Of a DNA stretch of 64,000 nucleotides, positions 54,515 through 62,914 are shown in pieces (position 1 is the stretch's first letter; each line of letters begins with the position of its first letter). The notes under the pieces are model-generated. The model was not told the origin of the DNA. It saw nothing but the letters and a program-made list of their open reading frames with translations, and did not search any database. Source of the stretch: Aequorivita lipolytica (GTDB lineage Bacteria; Bacteroidota; Bacteroidia; Flavobacteriales; Flavobacteriaceae). Where the stretch lies: assembly GCF_007997135.1 (NCBI RefSeq), contig NZ_VORU01000001.1, forward strand, positions 186,001 through 250,000, in the 5' to 3' direction. The position numbers were made by a program, and so were the translations under genes.

Positions 54515-55318
54515 TTGAATAAAATGAATTACGAAGGAGTACTTAAAAAGATGCAAACTGAAAATGGTTCACCTATTCAGTATTACCTGGTTTTTGAAAA
54601 CGATTTTTTGAACGTAAACCAATTGTTGGATAAAAAAGTAGCTATCAATTTTCTGCGTTATCAATGTTTAAACTGCGGACTTCAAAAGAAAATTTATCGT
54701 CAAGGGTTTTGTTACGATTGTTTTTTTAAAATTCCCCAAGCGGCAGATTGGGTTATAAGTCCCGAAAAGAGTAAAGCACATCTTGATATAGAAGAACGCG
54801 ATTTGGAATTTGAAAAGCGCGTACAACTGGAGCCGCATGTGGTTTATTTGGCAAATAGCAGTAGCGTAAAAGTAGGAGTGACGCGCAAAAGCCAAATCCC
54901 CACACGTTGGATTGACCAAGGTGCGCACGAAGCTATTGAAATTGTTGAGGTTCCCAATCGCTACCTTGCCGGAATAACGGAGGTTGCGCTAAAAGATCAC
55001 GTGAGCGATAAAACCAATTGGCGCACTATGCTAAAAAACGATATAAAAGATGAAAACTTGGTGGAGTGGCGCACCAAACTAAGGCAGTATATTCCAAAAG
55101 AGGCAGCTGAATATTATTTGGAGAACAATTCTGAAACCAATCTACAATTCCCAGTGCTGAAATATCCGGAAAAGCCAAAATCGCTCAATCTTGAAAAAAC
55201 CCCTTTTTACGAAGGAGTTTTAAAAGGAATAAAAGCACAGTACCTTATTTTTGAAGATAACACAGTTTTCAACATACGCGGTAACGAAGGCTACGTAGTT
55301 TCAATTACAGTGAATTAA
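54515..55318 (+). CDS. DUF2797 domain-containing protein
   Basis: 267 residues. A C4-type zinc site is visible near residues 51-70 (CLNCG...CYDC). The family segments YLANSSSVKVGVTRKSQIPTRWIDQGA and KTNWRTML are GIY-YIG-like in layout. DUF2797 proteins are uncharacterised, possibly nucleic acid-binding. The gene converges on the AsmA gene with a single base between the stops and no terminator. Confidence 0.85.
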   Translation: MNKMNYEGVLKKMQTENGSPIQYYLVFENDFLNVNQLLDKKVAINFLRYQCLNCGLQKKIYRQGFCYDCFFKIPQAADWVISPEKSKAHLDIEERDLEFEKRVQLEPHVVYLANSSSVKVGVTRKSQIPTRWIDQGAHEAIEIVEVPNRYLAGITEVALKDHVSDKTNWRTMLKNDIKDENLVEWRTKLRQYIPKEAAEYYLENNSETNLQFPVLKYPEKPKSLNLEKTPFYEGVLKGIKAQYLIFEDNTVFNIRGNEGYVVSITVN

Positions 55319-55319
55319 T

Positions 55320-57974
55320 CTAATTACCGGATTTTATTTTTGTGGTATCCGTTTTCTTCTTTCCGCCTAATAATCCACCCAAAATGTCTTTTATAATTTT
55401 GGTGTTTTGTTGCTGTGTGGTTTGCTGCTTGGTAGAATCCGTTTTAATTGTACTAGAATCTTTTTTAGTGCCACCACTTAAAATATCTCCCAAAAGACCA
55501 GTACCTTGATTTATTAATTTATCTTTTTGTTTTGCTAAAAGTTGTTTGGTTAGTGTATTAATGGCGGTTTCAGCGTTCAGAGAAACTTGTGGATTCGTAA
55601 ATGTACCTTTCAAACCAATAGGTAGTGCAACACTCATTGCAGCAGCATCTTGCGGACTCAGGTTTTGAAGCAGTTTTGTAACATCGCTGCCCAAATATTT
55701 GGCGGGAACATCCATTGTTACATTATAATCCATGGATTTGTCCAAGCCGTGCGTACCGGCAACGGAAACATTGATTCCCTTTACATCAAAATTGAAAGGT
55801 TTTACCTCTATTTTACCATTATTAAAAGTGAAATTAGTGCTCACATCACGGAGACTTAATTTATCTAGATTTAAGAATGAAACCTTATCTCCCAACGCGG
55901 AAAGCAGTGGCGCTTGTTGTGGATCAACTTCGGCAGTAATAATTTGTGCCAAAGCGGTGCCGGCAAGTGTGGAGAGTTTTGGAGAAAGATCGTTTGTAAG
56001 CTGCCCGTTCAATTCAAATTTAGTGTTTAAACTTCCGTGCAAGGCTTTCGCAATCGGCACCAAAAACTGAAACATTTCAAGTTTTTCAAAAGATTGGTCA
56101 ATATCAATCTTGCTCAAGTCTAAGATCATTGCGAAGGTCGGCGTTTCGGTTTTTGTTGAAACATTGCCTGAAAGCGCAATATTTCCGCCAAAAATGTCTG
56201 AGGTAAAATTGCTGATTGTTATTGTTTCGTTCGCAATTGCGGCAGTTCCTTTGGCATTCTTCAATTCCAAATTATCGTAAATAACCTTGTTCGCGTTAAA
56301 ATCTAAAGTAGCATCCAAAAAATCTGGAATTTTAACCGCCTTTGCAGAAGCCGTTTTTTGTGAAGTGTTTTCTTTTTCTTCAGAATTGTTTTCAGAAGAA
56401 GTAGTTTCCGAAGCCATAAAATCATTCACATTAAAAGTATTTGATTGCACGGTAAAGCGACCCTTTAAATCCTGTTTGCTAACCAAAAACGGAATGAGGT
56501 TTTGAATGTTTCCCGAAGCTTTAATGTCGGTTTGTCCGGTTGTTGCGTTTAGTTCCTTCAAAGTAAAAACGCCGGGCTGTAGCGCCAAACTAGCATTAGC
56601 AACTTTCAATTCATTTTTAAAACCTGCATCGTAATTAAAGTTCGTTAAACTCGCCGTTCCCCGTGCATCAATTTTATCGTAACGCTCTTTTTCTACAGAC
56701 TCCATATCGAAATTTGCAATAATGTCAGCTTTGAAAATCCCAGTTAGTTTTTGTTCCATTTCAACAGGCAAGACCTTCTCAATATTAGCTAAATTAAGTG
56801 TTCCCTGCATTTCTAAGTTTACCAAAGCATTTTCGGTCATGTTCTTAATACTCCCATTCATTCTGAAAGGTTCACCATCAATTTTAAAAGTGAGTTTCGG
56901 AATGTTTAGGTAAGTGTCTTTCAGCAGTCCGGTTTCGTTTATTAATTGAGCATCGATAGTTATGTTCTCTACTTTTTTTGGTAAATCTGGATATTTAAAT
57001 GAAGCGTTATCGCTGGCTATTTTTATATCCATCATCGGGATGTGGGTGCTGTCCACAATACCTTTCAGCATTCCATTTACGGTGAAACTGCCTGTGGTTT
57101 TCACATCGTTTATTTGCTTCACATAAGTTTCGGGAATTACGGCGAGGAAATTTTTAAAATCGGACGACGGCGTTTTAAAAGTAATATCGACTTCATTATT
57201 GGTTTCGTTCACTTGCACAAAGCCATTAAAAGTCAAGGGCAATTCATTGATTTTAGCTTCGTTTTCGAGGAAAGTATATTTTTGGTTTTTTAAATCTAGT
57301 TTAAAAATCGCATCGAGCGAAATCCGATTATTGGTCAAATATTCAATACTATCCATTTGGAAAGAAGCAAAAGCTTCGGTTTTTGTAACCAAATTGCTCA
57401 TTTCCTGCGAAAGATCGCCATAGCCCTGATGCTGCACTTCGGTGAGCATCAAATAAGTTTTAGTCGCTTCGTCTGAATAATTAATGCGCGAATTTGTGAC
57501 TTCATATTTTTTTAAATCAAAAGTAAAACCACCGTTTATTTGTTCTTCGGTCGTAGTAATGGGAGCGTCATTTTTTAAGGCTATATCATAATTGGTATTC
57601 CCGAGCGAATCTATTTTTATGTTTACAAAAGTTTCGTCAAGCTTTACAGCATCTACTTTTATAGCTTCGTTGCTTTTTTTGAAAAGCTGCATAATGCCCA
57701 TATCCAGCGAGAGTGTCTTTCCAGTCGCGAGCGTATCACCCTCAAAAGGAGCTTTGTTGATCACACTGAAATTGTTCAATTGAAGCGAAGCATCTGGAAA
57801 GCTGCTAAAAAGACTCAAGTCAAGATCTTCCCAAGATACCGTGGCGTTTAGGTTTTCATTGATAGTGCGTTTTAGCATTTTTTCAAGACTTCCCTTGAAA
57901 ATAAAAGGTGCCGCAATGAGCAACAAAATTAAAACTCCGAGAATGCTTCCAATTATTTTGAGCGCTTTCTTCAT
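55320..57974 (-). CDS. AsmA family protein
   Basis: 884 residues. One N-terminal membrane helix (about 5-27) is followed by an AsmA-like N-terminal domain (FKGSLEKMLKRTINENLNATVSWEDLDLSLFSSFP). A long beta-rich region and an AsmA C-terminal domain (about 560-830) follow. The tail is rich in Lys, Thr and Gln. AsmA/TamB-type proteins are thought to bridge inner and outer membranes as lipid-conducting beta-grooves. The size is usual for Bacteroidota members. It diverges from folK across a 140-nt gap. Confidence 0.9.
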   Translation of the reverse strand: MKKALKIIGSILGVLILLLIAAPFIFKGSLEKMLKRTINENLNATVSWEDLDLSLFSSFPDASLQLNNFSVINKAPFEGDTLATGKTLSLDMGIMQLFKKSNEAIKVDAVKLDETFVNIKIDSLGNTNYDIALKNDAPITTTEEQINGGFTFDLKKYEVTNSRINYSDEATKTYLMLTEVQHQGYGDLSQEMSNLVTKTEAFASFQMDSIEYLTNNRISLDAIFKLDLKNQKYTFLENEAKINELPLTFNGFVQVNETNNEVDITFKTPSSDFKNFLAVIPETYVKQINDVKTTGSFTVNGMLKGIVDSTHIPMMDIKIASDNASFKYPDLPKKVENITIDAQLINETGLLKDTYLNIPKLTFKIDGEPFRMNGSIKNMTENALVNLEMQGTLNLANIEKVLPVEMEQKLTGIFKADIIANFDMESVEKERYDKIDARGTASLTNFNYDAGFKNELKVANASLALQPGVFTLKELNATTGQTDIKASGNIQNLIPFLVSKQDLKGRFTVQSNTFNVNDFMASETTSSENNSEEKENTSQKTASAKAVKIPDFLDATLDFNANKVIYDNLELKNAKGTAAIANETITISNFTSDIFGGNIALSGNVSTKTETPTFAMILDLSKIDIDQSFEKLEMFQFLVPIAKALHGSLNTKFELNGQLTNDLSPKLSTLAGTALAQIITAEVDPQQAPLLSALGDKVSFLNLDKLSLRDVSTNFTFNNGKIEVKPFNFDVKGINVSVAGTHGLDKSMDYNVTMDVPAKYLGSDVTKLLQNLSPQDAAAMSVALPIGLKGTFTNPQVSLNAETAINTLTKQLLAKQKDKLINQGTGLLGDILSGGTKKDSSTIKTDSTKQQTTQQQNTKIIKDILGGLLGGKKKTDTTKIKSGN

Positions 57975-58068
57975 AAAAAATTTGAAAATTTATTTGTGAT
58001 AATTCCTTTGAAAACAACTTCTTAAAAAACAGTTTTCAGCTAAAATTTATATCTGCTCACAAATTTAC

Positions 58069-58098
58069 TTGGTAGTCTTTTTCTTTTCCTTAATTTCG
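58069..58098 (+). promoter_or_regulatory. Near-consensus promoter for folK-dNK
   Basis: TTG at 58069-58071 and TAATTTCG at 58091-58098 are 19 nt apart; the -7 box differs from TAnnTTTG by one base. The transcript would begin near 58105, about 10 nt before the TTG start codon at 58115. Confidence 0.55.
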
Positions 58099-58114
58099 TC
58101 TTAAATGTTAAAAT

Positions 58115-59251
58115 TTGGATTCACCTCAGTCTTCGCATAACGTCTATCTTTCCCTTGGCAGCAATATGGGCAACCGTTTTGAGTTTCTTCAGAATGCGGT
58201 TAATTTATTGTTTGAAGAAGTGGGAAGTATTGTAAAAATTTCTTCGGTTTATGAAACTCCTGCTATGGGTTTTGAGGGCGAACCATTCTTTAATTGCGCT
58301 GTTTGGATGCAAACAGATTTGAAGCCTTCAAAAATCCTGAAAACAGTTTTGGAGATTGAAAAAACATTGGGTAGGAAGCGGAATACTTCAAAAACCTACA
58401 GCTCCAGACCCATCGATATAGACATTTTGTTTATTGACGATTTAGTAATAGAATCTGAAAAACTCACCGTTCCGCATCCTGAAATGGCGAATCGGAAATT
58501 TGTTTTGCAACCTTTGGCAGAACTCAACTCGCAGTTAATCCATCCAGTTTCTAAAAAAAATAGTATAAAAATTTTATCTGAAACCGAAGATGAAAGCGTG
58601 CTTCAAAAACAATCCAAATGGCTTAGCAACCCGATGAAGGATTATACTATTTCGAAATACAATTATATTGCTATTGAAGGAAACATTGGCGCGGGAAAAA
58701 CAAGTTTATCTACTAAAATAGCAGCCGATTTTAATGCGAAGTTAATTTTAGAACGTTTCAAAGACAATCCTTTTTTGCCCAAATTTTATGAAGATGCAGC
58801 GCGGTATGCGTTCCCTTTGGAAATGTCTTTTCTTGCAGACCGCTATCAGCAGTTGGTGGATGATATTACACAGTTCGATCTTTTTAAGGAATCTGTAATT
58901 GCAGATTACGATGTAAATAAGTCACTGATTTTTGCAAGCATTACGTTGCCGGAAGAAGAGTTTTCGCTGTACAAAAAACTCTTCCAATTGATGCACAAAG
59001 AACTTCCCAAGCCGGATGTTTACATTTATTTATACCAAAACACCGATCGTCTTTTAGAGAATATAAAAAAGCGCGGACGTAAATATGAGCAAAGTATTCA
59101 GGCTGATTACTTGCAAAAATTGAACGCTGGTTATTTGGAATTCATCAAAAACCAACATTCCGAAAATATAAAAATCATCGATATTTCCGAAATGGATTTT
59201 CTGAAGAACCGAGCAGATTATTTGAAGATTTTGAAGGAAATAATTACTTGA
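58115..59251 (+). CDS. folK: FolK-deoxynucleoside kinase fusion protein
   Basis: 378 residues from a TTG start, chosen because the nearest ATG (58105) is in another frame and ends after 11 codons. Residues about 8-160 are 6-hydroxymethyl-7,8-dihydropterin pyrophosphokinase (YLSLGSNMGNRF, SSRPIDIDILF, VPHPEMANRKFVLQPLAEL). Residues about 175-378 form a dNK domain with P-loop IEGNIGAGKTSL, LERFKDNPFLPKFYED and a C-terminal helix. The fusion couples folate synthesis with nucleotide salvage; whether both halves are active is not shown, but the motifs are intact. Confidence 0.92.
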   Translation: MDSPQSSHNVYLSLGSNMGNRFEFLQNAVNLLFEEVGSIVKISSVYETPAMGFEGEPFFNCAVWMQTDLKPSKILKTVLEIEKTLGRKRNTSKTYSSRPIDIDILFIDDLVIESEKLTVPHPEMANRKFVLQPLAELNSQLIHPVSKKNSIKILSETEDESVLQKQSKWLSNPMKDYTISKYNYIAIEGNIGAGKTSLSTKIAADFNAKLILERFKDNPFLPKFYEDAARYAFPLEMSFLADRYQQLVDDITQFDLFKESVIADYDVNKSLIFASITLPEEEFSLYKKLFQLMHKELPKPDVYIYLYQNTDRLLENIKKRGRKYEQSIQADYLQKLNAGYLEFIKNQHSENIKIIDISEMDFLKNRADYLKILKEIIT

Positions 59252-59290
59252 AAAAAGTAGCAGTAGCCAGTTGCATTTAGCAGTCTTTAT

Positions 59291-59337
59291 ACTGCGCACT
59301 GAAAACTGCAACTGCCTACTAATTTTGATTACCTTTG
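59291..59337 (+). repeat. Near-heptamer words running into a -7 box
   Basis: ACTGCGC, ACTGAAA, ACTGCA, ACTGCCT and ACTAATT follow one another at 59291-59324, with one 6-nt slip. They run straight into TACCTTTG (59330-59337), an exact TAnnTTTG box. No TTG is present at -33; the repeat words occupy that place. The ATG at 59351 follows about 7 nt after the expected transcript start. Confidence 0.5.
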
Positions 59338-59350
59338 CAAAAAATACTAA

Positions 59351-60280
59351 ATGAGCACACAAGACAATTACGATAAAGGAAGAGGCCCCCACAAGCCCGG
59401 AAAAAATGCACGAAAGAAAACCGTGGCTCGTAAAAATGCTTCGCTAAAATCTGATTCTTTCAAGAAAACTGAAGATCAACCACAAGATCCAACAAAACCA
59501 AAGTTGAAGTTTGACAAAACCGGAAAGGAAATAGGACGTCGTGAAAAACCCGTAAAAGAAGTTAAAAAGAGCAATCCCGAAGACGGCATTCGCTTGAATA
59601 AATATATTGCAAACAGTGGTGTTTGTTCACGCCGTGAAGCAGATACCTACATTGCTACCGGCTTGGTTACGGTAAATGGAAAAATCATCAATGAAATGGG
59701 GCATAAAGTTCAATTGAATGATGACGTTCGTTTTGACGGTCGCCGACTAAACCCTGAGCCAAACACCTACGTTTTATTGAACAAACCCAAAGGTTTTGCA
59801 ACCACAGACAGCAATGCCAAAGGGATGACAGTGATGGATTTGGTTGCCAACGCCACCACCGCTAAAATAAAACCTTTCGGCCGTTTGGGAAGAAACGCCA
59901 CCGGACTGCTTCTTTTTACCAATGATGATGAGTTTGTGCAAAAATTCACCAAAAAAGGAATTGCACGATTATTTCATATTGAACTGGATAAAAACTTAAA
60001 AGCCGAACACCTTAAAAAAATAAAGGAAGGCGTCACCATAGAAGGCAAGGAAATAACCGTAGAAGAAATAAGTTACGTAGATAATTCACCAAAAAGTGAA
60101 ATAGGACTAAAGATAAAGCACACCGGAAACAGTGTTATCAGAACTCTTTTTGATCACTTGGGTTATGACGTGGTTCGTGTAGATTGTGTAACTCTTGGCC
60201 CCTTGACAAAAAAGGATTTACCTCGTGGTCGCTGGCGAACCCTTACCGAAAAGGAACTGAGCATGTTCAGCATGATTTAA
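59351..60280 (+). CDS. RsuA/RluB-family pseudouridine synthase homologue lacking the catalytic Asp
   Basis: 309 residues. A basic, disordered N-terminal stretch (1-75) is followed by an S4 RNA-binding domain (about 78-135, IRLNKYIANSGVCSRREADTYI) and the synthase domain (about 139-305). The fold motifs YVLLNKPKGFATT, RTLFDHLGYDVVRVDCVTLGPL and LPRGRWRTLTEKEL are present. In the active-site motif GRLDxxTxGLL, however, the sequence is GRLGRNATGLL, with Gly180 where the invariant catalytic Asp should be. It may be an RNA-binding protein without Psi-forming activity. The family call is secure; the activity is doubtful. Confidence 0.9.
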   Translation: MSTQDNYDKGRGPHKPGKNARKKTVARKNASLKSDSFKKTEDQPQDPTKPKLKFDKTGKEIGRREKPVKEVKKSNPEDGIRLNKYIANSGVCSRREADTYIATGLVTVNGKIINEMGHKVQLNDDVRFDGRRLNPEPNTYVLLNKPKGFATTDSNAKGMTVMDLVANATTAKIKPFGRLGRNATGLLLFTNDDEFVQKFTKKGIARLFHIELDKNLKAEHLKKIKEGVTIEGKEITVEEISYVDNSPKSEIGLKIKHTGNSVIRTLFDHLGYDVVRVDCVTLGPLTKKDLPRGRWRTLTEKELSMFSMI

Positions 60281-60591
60281 GGAAAAACGAAATTTATCCA
60301 CGTTTCATTAATTATTGAAATTTTTTCGGCACATTTGTACTGTAAAATATTTAAAGGATATTATATTTAAAATGGTTGGTTTTTAAAAAACATCAGGAGC
60401 AAAGATTCTAAATGAACAACGCATTTTTACTTCCAGTCGCTGCATTGCAGCAAGTTGCAGGCAAAAGTTCCACTATAAACGCCTTGCCTATTCGCATGTA
60501 AACTTCAAGTTAATTTTTTGTTATACTTCCGGGTTTTTGGGAGATACGCAACAAGAATTTTTATTTTACACCATTCAACGAAAACAAAAGA
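60281..60591 (+). other. 311-nt leader region of the polyamine operon
   Basis: The gap between the synthase homologue and speA holds a short ORF (60412-60501). It also holds a 5-bp stem GCTGC/GCAGC inside that ORF (about 60440-60452) and a purine-rich AGGAG near 60395. I see no exact TAnnTTTG box; the nearest is CACATTTG at 60330-60337. The rest is AT-rich with no heptamer tract. Confidence 0.45.
60412..60501 (+). CDS. Possible 29-residue leader peptide upstream of speA
   Basis: ATG at 60412 opens a 29-codon ORF ending TAA 60499-60501: an N-terminal MNNAFLLPVAALQQVAGK, a Ser-Ser-Thr linker, then INALPIRM. It ends 90 nt before the speA ATG. An AGGAG lies 13 nt upstream of the start. A leader ORF before a polyamine gene is reminiscent of speFL in E. 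coli, where a nascent peptide senses ornithine, but the sequences are unrelated. Translation is not demonstrated. Confidence 0.4.
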   Translation: MNNAFLLPVAALQQVAGKSSTINALPIRM

Positions 60592-61989
60592 ATGAATACC
60601 AAATACATAGATTTAATAAACCAAACGTATTATTTTCCGCAGGAAGAATTCCGCTTAGGTGATAATGGACTTGAATTTCACGGCGTAGATTTAATGGAGT
60701 TGGTAGAGAAATATGGCGCTCCACTTAAGTTTACATATCTTCCGAAAATTTCAGAAAACATACATTTGGCAAAAAAGTGGTTTGCAGAGGCCATTGAAAA
60801 AAATAATTACAACGGTACATATAATTATTGCTACTGCACAAAAAGCTCGCACTTTAAGCACGTATTAAATGAAGCCTTAAAGAATGATATTCATATTGAA
60901 ACCTCTTCGGCTTTTGATATTGATATAGTTGAAAGTCTAAAGAAAACAGGAAAAGTAACAGATAAAACGTATGTGATTTGCAACGGCTTCAAGCGTGAGC
61001 GCTATATTGATAACATAGCCCGTTTAATAAATAACGGTCATGAAAATTGCATTCCCATTATTGATAATTACGAAGAAATTGAGCTGCTTTCAGACAATAT
61101 TGAAGGTCACTTCAATGTAGGAATTCGTATCGCTTCCGAAGAGGAACCAAAGTTTGAGTTCTATACATCGCGATTGGGTATTGGCTATAAAAACATCATT
61201 CCTTTTTACGAAGAGCAAATAAAAAATAACGAGAGAGTAGATCTCAAAATGCTACACTTCTTCATTAATACTGGTATCCGGGATACCGCCTATTACTGGA
61301 ACGAATTGGTAAAGTGTTTAAAAGTGTATGTTCGCCTCAAAAAAATATGTCCTTCGCTTGATAGTTTGAATATTGGAGGCGGTTTCCCTATTAAAAATTC
61401 GTTGGCGTTTGAATATGATTATCAATACATGATCAACGAAATTTTAAATCAAATAAACATTACGTGTGCAGAGGCAGAAGTGCCCGTACCGAATATTTTT
61501 ACAGAATTCGGAAGTTTCACGGTGGGCGAAAGCGGCGGTGCTATCTATGAAATCTTGTACCAAAAGCAACAGAACGATCGCGAAAAATGGAATATGATCA
61601 ATTCCTCTTTCATCACAACCTTGCCAGACACTTGGGCCATCAGTAAACGTTTTATTATGCTTGCCGTAAACCGGTGGAATGAAGAATACGAAAGGGTTCT
61701 TTTGGGCGGTTTAACTTGTGATAGTGACGATTACTATAATAGTGAACAAAATATGGCAGCCATTTATCTTCCAAAGTTCCGTAAAGAAAAACCTTTGTAT
61801 ATTGGCTTCTTTAACACGGGAGCGTATCAAGAAACCATTGGTGGTTTTGGAGGCTTGCAGCACTGCTTGATTCCTTCGCCAAAACATATTTTGATTGACA
61901 GAGACAAAGACAATAATATAACAACCAAACTTTTTTCAGAACAACAAACAAGCGAGCAATTGCTAAACATTTTAGGTTATGAGCACTAA
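60592..61989 (+). CDS. speA: Biosynthetic arginine decarboxylase-like protein
   Basis: 465 residues of the PLP-dependent fold III decarboxylase family. The PLP lysine is in NYCYCTKSSHFKHVL. GGGFP (IGGGFPIKNSL) and the FGSFTVGESG region bind the phosphate and substrate. The C-terminal CDSDDYYN gives the catalytic Cys and Asp. Arginine is the expected substrate, since speB follows directly; the protein is shorter than the E. coli SpeA and lacks its insertions. The reaction yields agmatine. speB overlaps by 11 nt. Confidence 0.88.
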   Translation: MNTKYIDLINQTYYFPQEEFRLGDNGLEFHGVDLMELVEKYGAPLKFTYLPKISENIHLAKKWFAEAIEKNNYNGTYNYCYCTKSSHFKHVLNEALKNDIHIETSSAFDIDIVESLKKTGKVTDKTYVICNGFKRERYIDNIARLINNGHENCIPIIDNYEEIELLSDNIEGHFNVGIRIASEEEPKFEFYTSRLGIGYKNIIPFYEEQIKNNERVDLKMLHFFINTGIRDTAYYWNELVKCLKVYVRLKKICPSLDSLNIGGGFPIKNSLAFEYDYQYMINEILNQINITCAEAEVPVPNIFTEFGSFTVGESGGAIYEILYQKQQNDREKWNMINSSFITTLPDTWAISKRFIMLAVNRWNEEYERVLLGGLTCDSDDYYNSEQNMAAIYLPKFRKEKPLYIGFFNTGAYQETIGGFGGLQHCLIPSPKHILIDRDKDNNITTKLFSEQQTSEQLLNILGYEH

Positions 61990-62914
61990 GACGTACGCCG
62001 GAATCCCGCAAAAATATGCGGCCCTTGAAACATCAAAAATTGTATTGATTCCAGTTCCGTATGACGGAACCAGCACCTGGCAAAAAGGTGCCGACAAAGG
62101 CCCCGAAGCATTTTTGAATGCTTCAGAAAACATGGAACTGTATGACATTGAAACCCGAACAGAGGTTTACAAGCAAGGGGTTTTCCTTGCAGATGCCATT
62201 ACAGAAAATTCGTCACCCGAGGCAATGGTTTCAGAAGTACACAAAGCCACAAAAGATTATATTAAGCGAAACAAGTTTGTAACCATTTTTGGGGGTGAAC
62301 ACAGCATTTCTATAGGCACTATACGTGCCTTCAATGAATGTTTCGACAACCTAACCGTGCTTCACATAGATGCACACGCCGATTTGCGCAAAGATTTCCA
62401 CGGAAGTGCCTGCAACCATGCCTGCGCTGTTTACGAAGCAAGCCAGACCACAAACCTTGTTCAAGTTGGAATCCGCAGTATGGATGTTGCTGAAACCCGC
62501 GTTATGGACGAGGAAAAAGTATTCTTTGCACATGATATGGCAAAAGACGAATACTGGATGGACAAAGTAATTGAGGCTTTGGGCGAAAACGTTTTTATCA
62601 CTTTCGATCTTGATGCATTCGACCCTTCAATCCTTCCATCAACCGGAACCCCGGAACCAGGCGGACTTTTTTGGTATGAAACATTGGATTTCCTAAAACA
62701 AGTTTTTGATGAAAGAAACGTAGTAGGTTTTGACATTGTGGAATTATGTCCAAATGAAGAAGAAAGAGCTTCAGATTTTGTGGCGGCAAAACTTTACTAC
62801 AAAATGTTGACCTATAAATTTGCAGGAACTGAAGAAGGTGACGAATACGATAACCATTTTAACGAAACCAAAAAAGGCGTTTCAAAATTTAATACTGAAG
62901 AAGATGAGTACTAG
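61979..62914 (+). CDS. speB: Agmatinase (arginase family)
   Basis: 311 residues of the ureohydrolase family. The manganese ligands are visible: His in GGEHSIS, DAHAD (HIDAHADLR), and TFDLDAFDPS. The SCNHACAV-like segment near residue 140 fits agmatinases. It converts agmatine to putrescine and urea in the cytosol. It overlaps speA by 11 nt and the downstream gene by 11 nt, so all three are coupled. Confidence 0.92.
   Translation: MSTKTYAGIPQKYAALETSKIVLIPVPYDGTSTWQKGADKGPEAFLNASENMELYDIETRTEVYKQGVFLADAITENSSPEAMVSEVHKATKDYIKRNKFVTIFGGEHSISIGTIRAFNECFDNLTVLHIDAHADLRKDFHGSACNHACAVYEASQTTNLVQVGIRSMDVAETRVMDEEKVFFAHDMAKDEYWMDKVIEALGENVFITFDLDAFDPSILPSTGTPEPGGLFWYETLDFLKQVFDERNVVGFDIVELCPNEEERASDFVAAKLYYKMLTYKFAGTEEGDEYDNHFNETKKGVSKFNTEEDEY

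Noticed and set aside
62820-62903. Extended N-terminus for the DHS-like protein
   Set aside because: It lies fully inside speB and encodes Lys/Thr-rich residues outside the family; the ATG at 62904 fits better.
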